Source of the DNA: CAZGIF01 sp964526045
Lineage (GTDB): Bacteria > Patescibacteriota > Gracilibacteria > Absconditabacterales > Absconditicoccaceae
Direction: 5' to 3'
DNA length: 64,000 bases
Assembly (NCBI GenBank): GCA_964526045.1
Contig: CAZGIF010000002.1
Location: forward strand, 124,001 to 188,000
Of this stretch, positions 10,901 to 20,722 are shown piece by piece. A program made the translations under genes and the position numbers. Below the pieces are notes generated by a model. That model had not been told where the DNA came from. It saw only the letters and a program-made list of their open reading frames with translations, and did not search any database. Every line of letters begins with the position of its first letter. The stretch's first letter is position 1.

Positions 10901-11491
10901 ATGACCTTTACATTACCAAAGCTTTCTTATGAATATGATGCATTGGCTCCTCATATAGATGCACAAACGATGGAGATTCACCATTCTAAGCATCATCAAT
11001 GATATATAAGCAAGCTCAATGCTGCTGTAGAAGATACACAATATGCTGATATGTCATTGGATGAATTGTTACAAGATATAAAAAATTTGCCTGACGATAT
11101 TCGCAGTGCAGTCCAAAATAACGGATGATGACATCGAAATCATAGTTTGTTTTGGAAAACAATGACTCCATGAGGAAAAGCTATGTCAGAAACATTCAAA
11201 ACAATGATAGAAGACAACTTTTGATCTGTAGATGAATTTAAAGATTCTTTTTTGGCAGCTGCGGGATCAAACTTTTGAAGTTGATGGACGCGATTAGTTG
11301 CTGATTGAGATACATTATCTATAGTTAGCACATCTAATCAAAATAATCCATTGATGGATGGAAGTCAAGCGATCTTGTGAGTTGATGTACGAGAACATGC
11401 ATATTACCTACACTATCAGAATCGTAGACCAGATTATTTATCAGCTCGACGAAAAGTAATTGATCGAGAACAAGTTGAAAAAAATATATAA
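10901..11491 (+). CDS. sodA: Superoxide dismutase, Mn/Fe family
   Basis: 196 residues, normal length. Metal ligands are H27, H81, D162 and H166. NNGGGHWNHSLFW and a NQNNPLMDG segment favour the Mn or cambialistic type. Six codons at invariant Trp positions are CGA (residues 79, 131, 164, 183, 184, 189: GGHWNH, GWTWLV, DVWEHAYY, AWWKVIDW), which makes this gene the clearest evidence in the window that CGA means Trp. With CGA as Arg the active-site second shell would be destroyed. The final TAA merges into the terminator at 11491. Confidence 0.97.
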
Positions 11492-11519
11492 AAAAAAGAG
11501 CCGTGAGGCTCTTTTTTTT
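11491..11519. terminator. Bidirectional intrinsic terminator
   Basis: AAAAAAAGAGCC-GTGA-GGCTCTTTTTTT. It overlaps the stop codon of sod on one side and the stop of the convergent gene 11518-12726 on the other, a very compact arrangement. Confidence 0.92.
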
Positions 11520-12726
11520 ATATATTTTTTAATTGCTCTTCTAGTTGTCTTATTTGTTGTTCTAAATCTTTGTTTGATTTCTTTGTTTTTTCTTGTTCTT
11601 TTTTCTCTTCTGTTGTGATATCTTTTTCTATTTCTTGTATAAGCGACTTTATTTTATTTATCTCTTCGTCTATTTCTTTTTCTATTTTCTCTATCTTCTG
11701 ATTAATTATCTCTTTTTTGTTCTTATTATGTATGTTTTCCAGCCAACTTCGGATTTTATGTGAATTGTGTTCTTGTTGTTTTAGTTCAGATGCTCAAGGA
11801 AATGGATTATTAAATGCTTTGTTATCAAAAGATATTCAGATTTTATCTATGTTGTTTTTTTCAAGCCAAGTTTCTAAATTTTTAAAAGAATCATATTCTT
11901 TTTCTGTTTTAGGAGAATATAGATTGGCTCTTCAATCAGTAAAGAGGTATTTATATCTTCCTATATCTTTTTTATCTTCTTCTAACTCATTTAAAATTAT
12001 TCGTGATACTTTATGTTTCTGTACAAGTTCCGTTTCTTTTCTTGTGTTCGGTTGTTGTACTTCTTCTCTGAGTTTCTTGATTTTTCATTTTATTTTAAAT
12101 TTTTCAATTCCTTTTTGTATAAAGTTTAGTTTTTTTGGTAATATATTGTTATGTATATCTTCTTTTATCTCAAATCCTATCTTTTCTGTATAGAATTTTT
12201 CTATTAGGCTATTGTCTTGTAGTGCTTCTTCAAAAAATCTTATATATCATAAAAAAACATGGTTTTCTTTTTTATTATATTCTAAAAAGAATTTACATTG
12301 TTTTAATAATATGAGAAAAGAATCTTTGTTTCATATTTTACTAATTAGTGAAGAGTCTTTAGTATCAAAGTTATTGTTATTGTAATTGTCATTCGTTTTC
12401 GTTGTATTGTTTGCTAGGTTATCTACTATATCAGATTCTTCTTCGTTATTATATGTTATAATATTTCCTACCTCTTTGTTTTGTAGTAAAAAATGAAAAG
12501 CATCAAGTGCTTTGTAATGTTCACTTTCATTGTCTCAAATATACTGTAAGTATTGTAATGCTTGATATATCATATATTCAAGTCATCTTTTTGTATTGAT
12601 TTTTTCTACATGTTTTTTTGCATTTGCTAACTCTTCAAAAACTTCCTCAGTTGTTTTTGTTTGTCAATTTATTGCTTTTTGATTAGATAATTTGCTCTGT
12701 CTTCCCTCCTCAAATTTTTCTTTCAT
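11518..12726 (-). CDS. Orphan coiled-coil protein, 402 aa
   Basis: No signal peptide or TM. The N-terminal 160 residues are helical; a compact middle (about 260-330) contains KYLFTDGRANLYSPKTEKEY; the last 75 residues form an almost uninterrupted Glu/Lys/Ile coiled coil. Its UGA (Gly) content is low because the protein is helical. A poly-Asn stretch near residues 125-135 (NDNYNNNN) is a low-complexity linker. I recognise no family. It faces the orphan gene at 12938, and the 87-bp repeat lies between them. Confidence 0.7.
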
Positions 12727-12780
12727 TTATCTTTTTGTCTATAAAATAATTTAATTATAGTATACATATATGTTTACTAT

Positions 12781-12867
12781 AATCAAATTTTGTCTCAAAA
12801 TTGGATTGACACGAAAATTATATGAAATAGTACGATGATGTGAGAGCAGTCAGCGTGTTTTTTTTGA
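12781..12867 (+). repeat. 87-bp direct repeat, copy 1
   Basis: 86 of 87 bases match the copy at 14409-14495 (G/C difference in TATGAAATAG versus TATCAAATAG). Each copy contains a TTGACA hexamer and, 3' of it, an imperfect hairpin (TACGaTGA...TCAgCGTG) directly followed by T8. This is laid out like a tiny promoter-plus-terminator transcription unit or a duplicated intergenic cassette. It lies just upstream of the orphan gene at 12938. Confidence 0.85.
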
Positions 12868-12937
12868 AAAAAAATTTGTATATATACCATATGTAGGTAT
12901 AATTCATGTAAGTTATTTTTACATAGATTATTTCAAG

Positions 12938-14326
12938 ATGCAATATGAGCAACTAAATTTTGGTAATTCTGAGGGTGATTCTGAGGGTGCTTCTAAAAAA
13001 GAATCAGTAGCTAATTCTATAAAAGATGAAATAGTGCAACTAGATGCTCATAAAAGAAGTCAGATAGGAAAGTTGTGAAATATATTTGAAAATATGATAA
13101 AGTGGATAAAAGACTGAAATAGAGAAGAAATGGAGAATATAAAATTAAAAGATATTATTGATTATTATGACATATATAAAGAGAATAAAATTGTCATAAA
13201 CTATATGAGAGAGAAAAGGTACTTCGAATTTCAAAAACGAAACAAAAAAAATATAATTACGTTAATAGCCTCTTTCCCAGATCTATCCCTGGAACAATTT
13301 ATTACAAAACCATTATCACATTCTTTGTTTTTTTTGGAAAGACCTGAGCTAAACCCTGAAATAAAAAAAGTATGCATATATATGTCAAATAATAATATTG
13401 CTATCGAACATATTAAATCTTTTGATGTTTGTATCAATTATAAGCTACCAATCCTTGATCTTATCAGATACAAATCAACATATAGTCTCAATCGAGAAGA
13501 TCTTGATCATATAAGTACTAGGGTATTTGTCTCAAATTTAGAAAAATTAAAAAGTTTTTCGTGAATAACGAAAGAGCATTTACATTCTGATTTGTTCAAA
13601 ACATTATTAGATTGAATCAATAAGGATCTACTCCAAAAAAAATGACATATTAATATGAAAAATGTATATCTACCTAATAAATTATCCTTGAAAGATTATC
13701 TTAAAACTACTAATTACAATGAGATTCCTGAAAGTATTAAAGACCTCCTTTCAATATGATTTAATTATTATCGTGAATTTTGTAGTTTAGCGATTCCAAG
13801 TTTTATACATAGTTTAAAAAAAAGAGCTTGAATGTTTGTAACAGATGCTTCTTGAGCTACTTTTTATGTAAAAAGTGATGCAGAACAAAAAACATCCCTT
13901 GATCTGAATAATAATGCGTTTTGATTATTAGATAATATGAGTTACTATGTTATCCTAAAAATAAAAAAACTCATATCTGATTGAATAGCAATTGATACGA
14001 TTAATAAACATTATATTGGTATAGCAAACGTAACAATTAAACAAAATTTTATAGTCATAAATCTTAAAGAAAAAATAAGCTTTGAAAAGGATATATCTAT
14101 AGGAAAAGGAAGAAATGCTTGACGAGATGGAGAATACAAAGACGGGAAATTATATCCAAAATCGTGAGAACTTTATAAGTGAGAAGAAACTACCAGTCGT
14201 ATAAATTTATCTTCTGCCCAACAAAAACAAATAAATGAAGATGGCAGTTTTTCTTTTAAAGCACAAAATCCAGTTCTTGATTATTTATGCAAAAAAGCAA
14301 ATAATATATACAACATTTCGTCATAA
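12938..14326 (+). CDS. Orphan protein flanked by direct repeats, 462 aa
   Basis: 462 residues with no signal or TM. The N-terminus has a small Gly/Ser/Glu repeat (NSEGDSEGAS), then helical segments. The C-terminal third is more mixed, with a glycine-rich stretch GKGRNAGWDGEYKDGKLYPKSGELYKG (about residues 388-415; the W is CGA) that looks like MORN-type or beta-hairpin repeats. No catalytic motif is visible. The gene with its surroundings is bracketed by two copies of an 87-bp repeat (12781 and 14409), which suggests a cassette. The start ATG 12938 follows a small inverted repeat ATGTAA/TTACAT. Confidence 0.7.
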
Positions 14327-14408
14327 TTGCAAAAAACTACACGATTTATACTTTAATCGAAAAATTGTAATAAAGAAAATACCTATCTGGTTTTAAAAGG
14401 TAATATAA

Positions 14409-14495
14409 AATCAAATTTTGTCTCAAAATTGGATTGACACGAAAATTATATCAAATAGTACGATGATGTGAGAGCAGTCAGCGTGTTTTTTTTGA
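14409..14495 (+). repeat. 87-bp direct repeat, copy 2
   Basis: Second copy of the element at 12781-12867, same orientation, one mismatch, including the TTGACA hexamer, the hairpin and the T8 run. The sequences beyond both ends differ, so the boundaries are sharp on both sides. Confidence 0.85.
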
Positions 14496-14540
14496 GAGGT
14501 TTTTCTCTTGTGTTTTTGTTGTGTTATTTATATACTAAAA

Positions 14541-14556
14541 ACACAACATATAGTGT
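14541..14556. promoter_or_regulatory. NrdR box 1
   Basis: ACACAACATATAGTGT agrees with the known NrdR-box consensus (ACACwATATwTwGTGT) at all but one position. It sits just downstream of a TATACT -10-like hexamer, in the right place to repress the nrd operon when dATP is high. Confidence 0.85.
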
Positions 14557-14572
14557 TTGAAAAAACAATATA

Positions 14573-14588
14573 CAACAATATATAGTAT
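14573..14588. promoter_or_regulatory. NrdR box 2
   Basis: CAACAATATATAGTAT matches the NrdR consensus at 13 of 16 positions. It begins 32 bp after box 1, i.e. three helical turns, the usual phasing of paired NrdR boxes. Together the two boxes predict an NrdR repressor encoded elsewhere in the genome. Confidence 0.75.
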
Positions 14589-14678
14589 ATCATACGATAT
14601 CAAAAAGTCAAAAGAAATGAGTTCTATGTATACTCGTTATTGTTTTTTGTGTTGCTTTTATGTCTTATTTGTAGTTGT

Positions 14679-15719
14679 ATGCAGGCAAACAAAATATTTA
14701 ATCCTGAATGACAAGATCTTTTGTCACAAAGAACAATCATCAAATGAAATGTTACGTGATTGATGAATCTCAATAATGCCAAATATGATTGGGCAAAAAA
14801 AATGTACACTGTTATGATTTGAAATTTTCGAGTCCCAGAAAAGATATCTGGACTTAATGAAGATAGTATTCAATATCGTGATGAGTTGACTGATGATGAG
14901 AGAAAAGCTTTTGATTGAATTATATCGTTTTTGATATTTTTGGATAGTATGCAAACAGCAAATCTTCCAAATTTGTCAGAATATATTACAGCACCAGAAG
15001 TTAATTTGTTGTTGGCTATACAAACTTTTCAAGAAGCAATACATTCACAAAGTTATGCTGTTATTCTTGAGTCCGTTGTAGATGCACAAAAAAGAGACGA
15101 AATTTATTACTTTTGGAGAGAAGATAGTTTCTTGTTGGAAAGAAGTAAATACATAGGTGGATTGTATCAAGATTTTATCGACGAAGCGAATGACAAGAAT
15201 TTTTTCAAAGCTATGATAGCGAACTATTTGTTAGAGGGATTGTATTTTTATAATGGATTTGCATTTTTTGATACGTTGTGTGATCAACAAAAAATGAAAG
15301 CAACAGATAGAATGATCAATTATATCCGTCGTGACGAATTGAGTCATGTGACGTTGTTTGCTAATATGTTCAAAGAACTAAGAAGAGAATTTCCTCATAT
15401 GCGAGATGAAGCACTGATCAAAGAGTTGTTTACAGAAGCTGTTCAACAAGAAATCAAACGATCACACCATATCTTGGGTGATAGAATCGTCTGAATCAAC
15501 TGAAGAAACACAGAAATCTATACAAAACGACTTGCAAATGACAGACTACGTCAAATTGATATCGCTCCTTTGTATCCTGATGTTGGAGTAGATGATAATC
15601 CATATCAACATCTTGCAAGACTACAAGATAATAATGGTGAAAAGTGAAACTTTTTTGAATCTACTGTGACCAACTATGTTCAATCAAATACAATGTCAGG
15701 TAGTCGAGAAGATTTCTAA
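14679..15719 (+). CDS. nrdB: Ribonucleotide reductase small subunit (class I)
   Basis: 346 residues. It provides the diferric-tyrosyl radical for deoxyribonucleotide synthesis with NrdA. D89 (FLDSMQ), E119 and H122 with the radical Tyr126 (QEAIHSQSY) align with E. coli D84, E115, H118 and Y122; later ligands lie in YLLEGLYF and RRDELSHV. NFW.PE has its Trp written CGA at 14829-14831. The start ATG 14679 (MQANKIFNPEGQD) follows two NrdR boxes. It is the first gene of a six-gene operon that ends with nrdA. A standard-code reading would yield only residues 85-271 as an uninterrupted piece. Confidence 0.96.
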
Positions 15720-15769
15720 ATTATAGAATCTGATGTATTTGTTATTAGATTTTATTGTTTATTAGACGT

Positions 15770-16234
15770 ATGGCACATCTACCAACACTTATTTGAGAAG
15801 CCTTTGCTGTTTTTGTTAAAGAAAATAAAGTACTATTATCATTACGTCAAAATACTGGCTATCTTGATAACCACTGGTGACTTGTTGCATGACATGTAGA
15901 AGCTGGAGAATCTTTTCGTGAATGATGTTTGAGAGAAATACAAGAAGAAGTTGGTGTAAATATCGAATTGGGAGATCTTGAGTTTGTAAATATTATGCAT
16001 AGATCTTGTGAAAAAGATAAACCACAGAGGATATCTTGTGTGTTTGTTATCAAAAAACGATCGTGAACTTTGATAAATAAAGAACCGAAAAAATGCTGAT
16101 GAGTAGAATGGTTTGATATTGATGAATTACCAGAAACGACAATTCCACATGTTCGTGAAATGATAGATTCATATAAAAATAAGCTGTACTATAAGGATGG
16201 ATGATTTTCAACGTCGTCTATTCCATGAGATTAG
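15770..16234 (+). CDS. Nudix hydrolase (MutT-like)
   Basis: 154 residues. The complete Nudix box GHVEAGESFREGCLREIQEEVGV spans residues 41-63 (G-x5-E-x7-REIQEEVGV), with its first Gly coded by UGA. The protein is likely to hydrolyse a nucleoside diphosphate derivative, for example an oxidised dNTP. Position inside the nrd operon, 50 bp after nrdB, favours a nucleotide-pool cleaning role. The C-terminus overlaps a possible upstream start of the next gene. Confidence 0.93.
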
Positions 16235-16256
16235 TTTTTATGTTCCCACCCAAACC

Positions 16257-16703
16257 ATGAAAGTAACAATAACAAACTCTGATCAAACATCAGACCAAAA
16301 AAACTTTGCTGACATCGTATCACAGTCAGATAAAACTCTTTTGTATTTTTATCCCAAGGACGATACTCCTGGGTGTACGCTGGAAGCTACTGACTTTAGT
16401 GGACATGCAGATGCGTTTGCAAAAGCAGGTATACAGGTGATTGGTGTGAGTAGAGATGGTCATGAATCACATTGTGCATTTATGCAAAAACACAAGTTGA
16501 CTATTCCTTTGATTGTTGATGAAGACCTCACTTTGCACAAAAAGTTTGGTGCCTATGGAGAAAAAAATAATTACGGAAAAATGGTAGAATGAGTTATTAG
16601 AAGTACGTTTTTGTTGGACAAAAAATGAGATGTCATGCAAGAACGAAAAAACGTAAAAGCAACATGACATGTCGCTAGAATTATGAAAGAGTTATGAGTT
16701 TAA
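16257..16703 (+). CDS. bcp: Bacterioferritin comigratory protein, 1-Cys peroxiredoxin
   Basis: 148 residues. Thiol peroxidase of the BCP/PrxQ family with the peroxidatic Cys40 in PKDDTPGCTLEATDF. The second Cys five residues later, present in many BCPs, is missing (CTLEATDF), so it works as a 1-Cys enzyme or uses a partner thiol. The conserved C-terminal Trp (W.NVKATGHV) is a CGA codon at 16644-16646. I chose the ATG at 16257 (MKVTITNSD); the in-frame ATG at 16197 would add 20 residues and overlap the Nudix gene. The neighbour mazG-like gene follows after 15 bp. Confidence 0.93.
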
Positions 16704-16718
16704 TCACTACGAGAATAT

Positions 16719-17027
16719 ATGAAAACTTATAATAAATTGGTCAGAGATAACATCCCTGATATTATCAAAAAAAACTGAGCAACGCCTCATACAAAAATAG
16801 TTTGATGAGATGAATATCTCTGATATCTTTACAAGAAATTGCTTGAAGAAGTTCATGAACTTTTGGAAGATGAAAGTAAGGAAGAATTAGCTGATGTTCA
16901 GGAAGTGATTGATGCTATATGTCAGTACAAAAGTCGAAATAAAGAAGATGTGCTTACTATTCAAAATAAAAAGAGAGTAGAAAGATGAGGTTTTTTGTCT
17001 TGAATAGTTTTAGAGAAAGTAGAGTAG
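16719..17027 (+). CDS. MazG-like/phosphoribosyl-ATP pyrophosphohydrolase-like protein
   Basis: 102 residues. YNKLVRDNIPDIIKKNG at the N-terminus, LLEEVHELLEDESKEELADV and VIDAIC form the all-alpha NTP pyrophosphatase core: EExxE plus ExxD metal-binding motifs. The ending KKRVERGGFLSGIVLEKVE is typical for the small 'LVRDKIPE' family. Expected activity is hydrolysis of a non-canonical or excess (d)NTP to NMP and pyrophosphate. It lies within the nrd operon, 15 bp after bcp and 19 bp before the next gene. Confidence 0.9.
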
Positions 17028-17046
17028 TTTTATTATAATTTTTATA

Positions 17047-17415
17047 ATGAACTTTGATCAAGATATTTTGACGTGATACGTAGATGAGTTGTCGTCGCTT
17101 TCGGAACATGTTGGATGGTTTATTTCTGATGGAATGCCACCTAGTACTCCGTTTGATACGACAGATCATACATGACCTTTTCATTGTAAACGATGATTTC
17201 ACAAGCAAGGAGAATATAGAGATACTATATGAATACAGAAAACTCGCAAAACTATTACAATATTGATTAACGGTTCTATGAAAATACTGTTTCCTGATCG
17301 TGAAGATCAAGATATCGTTCTTTCAAAAGTATGAACATTTGTATACTTTGCCCCCAATGTTGGTCATACTCGACGTGCAATGACAGATTGTACGATGATG
17401 ACTGTCAGACGATAA
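17047..17415 (+). CDS. Small cupin-like protein
   Basis: 122 residues. The second half reads as a short beta barrel: ITILINGSMKILFPD, then a loop, then GTFVYFAPNVGHTRRAM with the cupin-style P-x-x-x-H turn. Only one clear His ligand is seen in the second motif, and the first motif (HKQGEYRDT) is loose. No enzymatic function can be assigned. It is encoded between the MazG-like gene and nrdA with 19 and 30 bp gaps, hence co-transcribed. Confidence 0.65.
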
Positions 17416-17445
17416 TTTTTTTTACCCTTTTTGTTTGTTGTACCT

Positions 17446-20094
17446 ATGCCGCTTAAACTTATCAAAAATAGATTATGAGATATGATTGCTTTTGATCCAC
17501 AACGCATCAAAATCGCTGTACTCAAAGCATTTATTGCTACAAAATCGTTGGAAACTATAGATCCTTCCAAAGAAAATAGTATACCAGAAGATTTGGACGC
17601 ACATATCCAAAAAATCGTTAATGATGTTGTTAGTTCACTCAAAAAACTACATGATGCTGACGAAATTGTAGGTTTGGAACACATACAGGATGAAGTAGAG
17701 AGACAATTAATGAAACATAATGAATATGACGTAGCAAAACAATATATTTTGTATAGAAATACACAACAAACACATAGAAATGAGAAAAAACATGAAACTG
17801 AAAAGAAACTACATGACCGTTCGCTACAAATTCAAAAATATGATGGATCTCTACAAGCATTTTCTACAGAAAAATTGCGTAATACATATACACTTATTTC
17901 ACAAAAATATGAAAATCTTTGTCCATTTGACGATTTTCTTCAAAAAATAGAAATGTATGTTGCTGATGGGATGAGTACTGATGATTTGTACAAAATTATG
18001 TTCAAGGCTGCGGTAGATATGATAAGTATTCAAAATATTCACTGGCAATTTATTGCTTGAAGAATTTTGACAATTCAATTATACAAAAAGGCAAGTAGAG
18101 AAAGAAATATCGATATTAAAGATTTGTACAGTCCTACATCTTTTGCTGATTTGGTAGAGGAATATGTAAAAGATGAACGATATTATCAAGAATTTTTTGA
18201 TCACTATTCTCGTGAAGATTTTTTGGAAGCATGAAAGCATATACAAGCTGACATTGACATGACATATGGGTGTACAACCCTTTTGATGCTCAAAAAAAGA
18301 TATCTTCTCAATCCAAACAAGATAGTCAAGGAACTTCCTCAGCATATGTATATGGCTGTCGCACTGTTTTTGGCAGTACCAGAATCCAAAGAAACAAGAC
18401 TCAAAACAGCTATAGAAATGTATAAAATCATCGCTACACAAAAACTATCACTTGCTACACCATGTTTGATGAATGCAAGAAGAAAATTTCACCAATTATC
18501 TAGTTGTTTCAAGTTGTCAGTGGATGATGATTTGAGAGCGATTTACCACAATATAGAAAATATTGCACAAATTTCAAAATTTGGTGGAGGAGTTGGAACG
18601 TATCTTGGTCATATTAGATCAAAAGGTGCATCAATTAGATGAGTCAAATGAGTGTCAGGATGAGTTGTACCTCGAGTCAAGGTCATAAACGACACAGCTA
18701 TTGCTGTTAATCAACTCTGAGCAAGAGCGTGAGCGGTGTCAGTTACTCTTGATTGTTGGCATAGAGATATTTTTGACCGATTGCATATGCAGACAGAAAC
18801 AGGAGATATGAGACGTAAATGTTTTGATATTTTCCCGTCTATGAGTGTTGCTGACGTGTTTATGGAAAGAGTTGAAGCAAATGGTGAATGGACGCTTTTT
18901 GATCCACATGAAGTTCGTGTTGTGACTGGACAAAAAATGGAAATGTTATTTGGTGATGAGTTCAAAGCTTTTTATGAAGCATGTGAAAAGGACGATCGTT
19001 TAGAACTCAAAGAAACAATCAAAGCAAAAGACCTTTTCAAGGTGTTTTTGAAAACGGTTGTTGAGACATGAATGCCGTATGTGTTTTTTCGTGATACAGT
19101 TAATCGTTACAATCCTAATAGACATTGTGGAAATATTTTCTCTACACAACTTTGTACCGAAATTGCACAAAATACATCTGCATCGACATTTATTTCTGAA
19201 TATACTGATGACGAGACATTGAGTCTCAAATACAAAATGTGAGATACTGTTGTCTGTAACTTGGCGTCGATCAATGTTGCTACCGTTAATTCTGATCTAG
19301 AAATGCAAGAAGTTATACCTTTGTCTATGCGTATTTTGGACAATGTAATCACGATGAACTTGTTTCCAATCAAAGAATCGGAAATCACATCCAAAAAGTA
19401 CAGAAGTGTCTGATTAGGATTTTTGTGACTTGCAGAGCACTTAGCTGTCAACAAAAAACTCATGTATGAATCACCAGAAGCTATCGCTCATGTTGATGAA
19501 CTTTTTGAAAACTATGCATATCACGTCTTGCGTGCAAGTGTTGATTTGGCAAAAGAAAGATGACACTATGAATTGTGTCCAGGATCTGATCGATCCAAAT
19601 GAATCATCATGTGAAAAGACAAAAAACGATTTGAACAACATGCAAAAACAAAGAATAACTGGTCAGACTTGATTGGAGATATGAAGACACATTGAGTGAG
19701 ATTTTCATACCATACTGCTCCTGCTCCCAACACGTCAACTGCAAGTGTTGTGTGAACAACTGCATGAGTCCTACCAATTTACAAAAAGTATTTTGTTTAT
19801 ACAGATGCCGTTGCTCCGTCAGTGACAGTTGCACCAAGGTTGACTCCAGAAAACCAACGATATTACAAAGAATATATCCATATGAAAATGCCAGCCGTGA
19901 TTGAAATGGTATCTACAATCCAAAAACGAATTGATCAAGCAATTAGTTTTGAATGGATATTCAATCCAGCAGATACATCACCAAAAGATTTGTACGACTA
20001 TTATATGCAATGACGAAAATCTTGACTCAAAACTGTCTATTATGTCAGAAGTATGAGTTTGGAGGTCAAAGAATGTGTTAGTTGTAGTGGATAG
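17446..20094 (+). CDS. nrdA: Ribonucleotide reductase large subunit (class I)
   Basis: 882 residues. Order: an ATP-cone (about 10-105, AFDPQRIKIAVLKAF...VAKQYILYR), a helical N-domain, and the ten-stranded barrel. Active-site thiyl Cys570 with E572 in STQLCTEI; the usual SNLC Asn is Gln here. The redox pair is C in LSSCFKL and C in VVCNLASIN. The C-terminal tail is CVSC (C877, C880), which shuttles electrons from thioredoxin or glutaredoxin. PWVKVINDTA has Trp as CGA. The presence of the ATP-cone predicts dATP feedback inhibition. It ends the nrd operon, with a terminator 74 bp later. Confidence 0.96.
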
Positions 20095-20167
20095 TGACTG
20101 TGGTATCGTAGACAGTAATGTCCTAGATAATAATGTCTTAGATAGTTGAGTTTTAATTAGATAATAT

Positions 20168-20196
20168 AAAAAAAATCTGCATTGCAGATTTTTTTT
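20168..20196 (+). terminator. Intrinsic terminator of nrd operon
   Basis: A-rich arm plus ATCTGC-ATT-GCAGAT and T8: strong stem extended by A/T pairs. It can also act for the minus-strand gene ending at 20274. Confidence 0.9.
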
Positions 20197-20273
20197 ATTG
20201 TTTTAGCTAGTATCAAAGATCGAGAATACTCTACTTCTTGCGTTCTGGGATGACGCTAGTTTATTTGTAGATT

Positions 20274-20597
20274 TTATGCATCTCACAGTTCAACGATTTT
20301 TTTTGCAATATTTATACCAAACTCAGTCAGTGTATATTTGATTTTAAGTGGTGTAGTACTAAAAATCTTTTTTTCTACTATGCAATTTTTTTGTAATGAC
20401 TGTAGTCTGTCTGATAGAACTTTTGCACTCATCATTGGTATTGTTTTGTGAATAGAGTTAAAGCTATTGCATCATTCTGATAGTGCATATAAGATAAAAA
20501 TTACTCGTTTTTTTCCCAGTATATTGAGGAGTTGGTAGCGTTTGCAGTTTTCTGATCGTACTCTTGTTTTTCAAGTGCCACTTGAGTTTGTTTTCAT
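20274..20597 (-). CDS. HxlR-family transcriptional regulator
   Basis: 107 residues, winged helix-turn-helix. The HxlR hallmarks are present: N-terminal Cys18 (SENCKRY), ILGKKWVIFIL with Trp31 written CGA (20505-20507), the recognition region IPMMSAKVLSDRLQSL, and the wing ending KIKYTLTEFG. Members often sense electrophiles or oxidants through the N-terminal Cys. It is divergent from the comB-like gene at 20723, with paired inverted repeats between them, which suggests autoregulation and control of that gene. Confidence 0.92.
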
Positions 20598-20618
20598 TAA
20601 GATTTTGCTGATTAAATT

Positions 20619-20686
20619 ACTTACTTTGTGGTAAGTTGGTTACTACATATAAATTGTTTAGTGAGTAAATAATAGTAAGTTACTTA
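20619..20686. promoter_or_regulatory. Candidate HxlR operators
   Basis: Two inverted repeats share the half site ACTTA(C)/(G)TAAGT: ACTTAC-TTTGTG-GTAAGT at 20619-20636 and TAAGT-T-ACTTA at 20676-20686. They occupy the divergent intergenic region between the regulator and the comB-like gene. No binding data exist here; the link to HxlR is by position. Confidence 0.5.
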
Positions 20687-20722
20687 TGTCATCGCAAGAC
20701 GATTTTTACTTTTATCATGATA

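Larger units (their letters stand above)
14327..14678. other. Intergenic region with repeat copy 2 and nrd control region
   Basis: 352 bases without a credible gene. The first half holds repeat copy 2 (14409-14495). The second half is the control region of the ribonucleotide reductase operon: a TATACT -10-like hexamer at 14531-14536 with T/G-rich sequence upstream, followed by two NrdR boxes. Confidence 0.7.

Noticed and set aside
11717..12193. 158-codon plus-strand frame inside the minus-strand coiled-coil gene
   Set aside because: Antisense reading of a Lys/Glu-rich coiled coil gives Phe/Ser/Leu-rich sequence; no start signal and the minus-strand frame is longer and bounded by a terminator.
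12781..14495. Insertion sequence or integron cassette between the 87-bp repeats
   Set aside because: The enclosed gene has no transposase or integrase motif, the repeats are direct with no terminal inverted repeats or target duplication, and no attC-like core sites are present.
16197..16256. Upstream ATG for bcp (adds 20 residues)
   Set aside because: It overlaps the end of the Nudix gene and the extension has no counterpart in the BCP family.
14679..20094. Apparent multiple in-frame stop codons (TGA) suggesting pseudogenes or frameshifts in nrdB, nrdA and most other genes
   Set aside because: The TGA codons fall at conserved glycine positions in dozens of intact families and frames are continuous to TAA/TAG; this is recoding, not decay.
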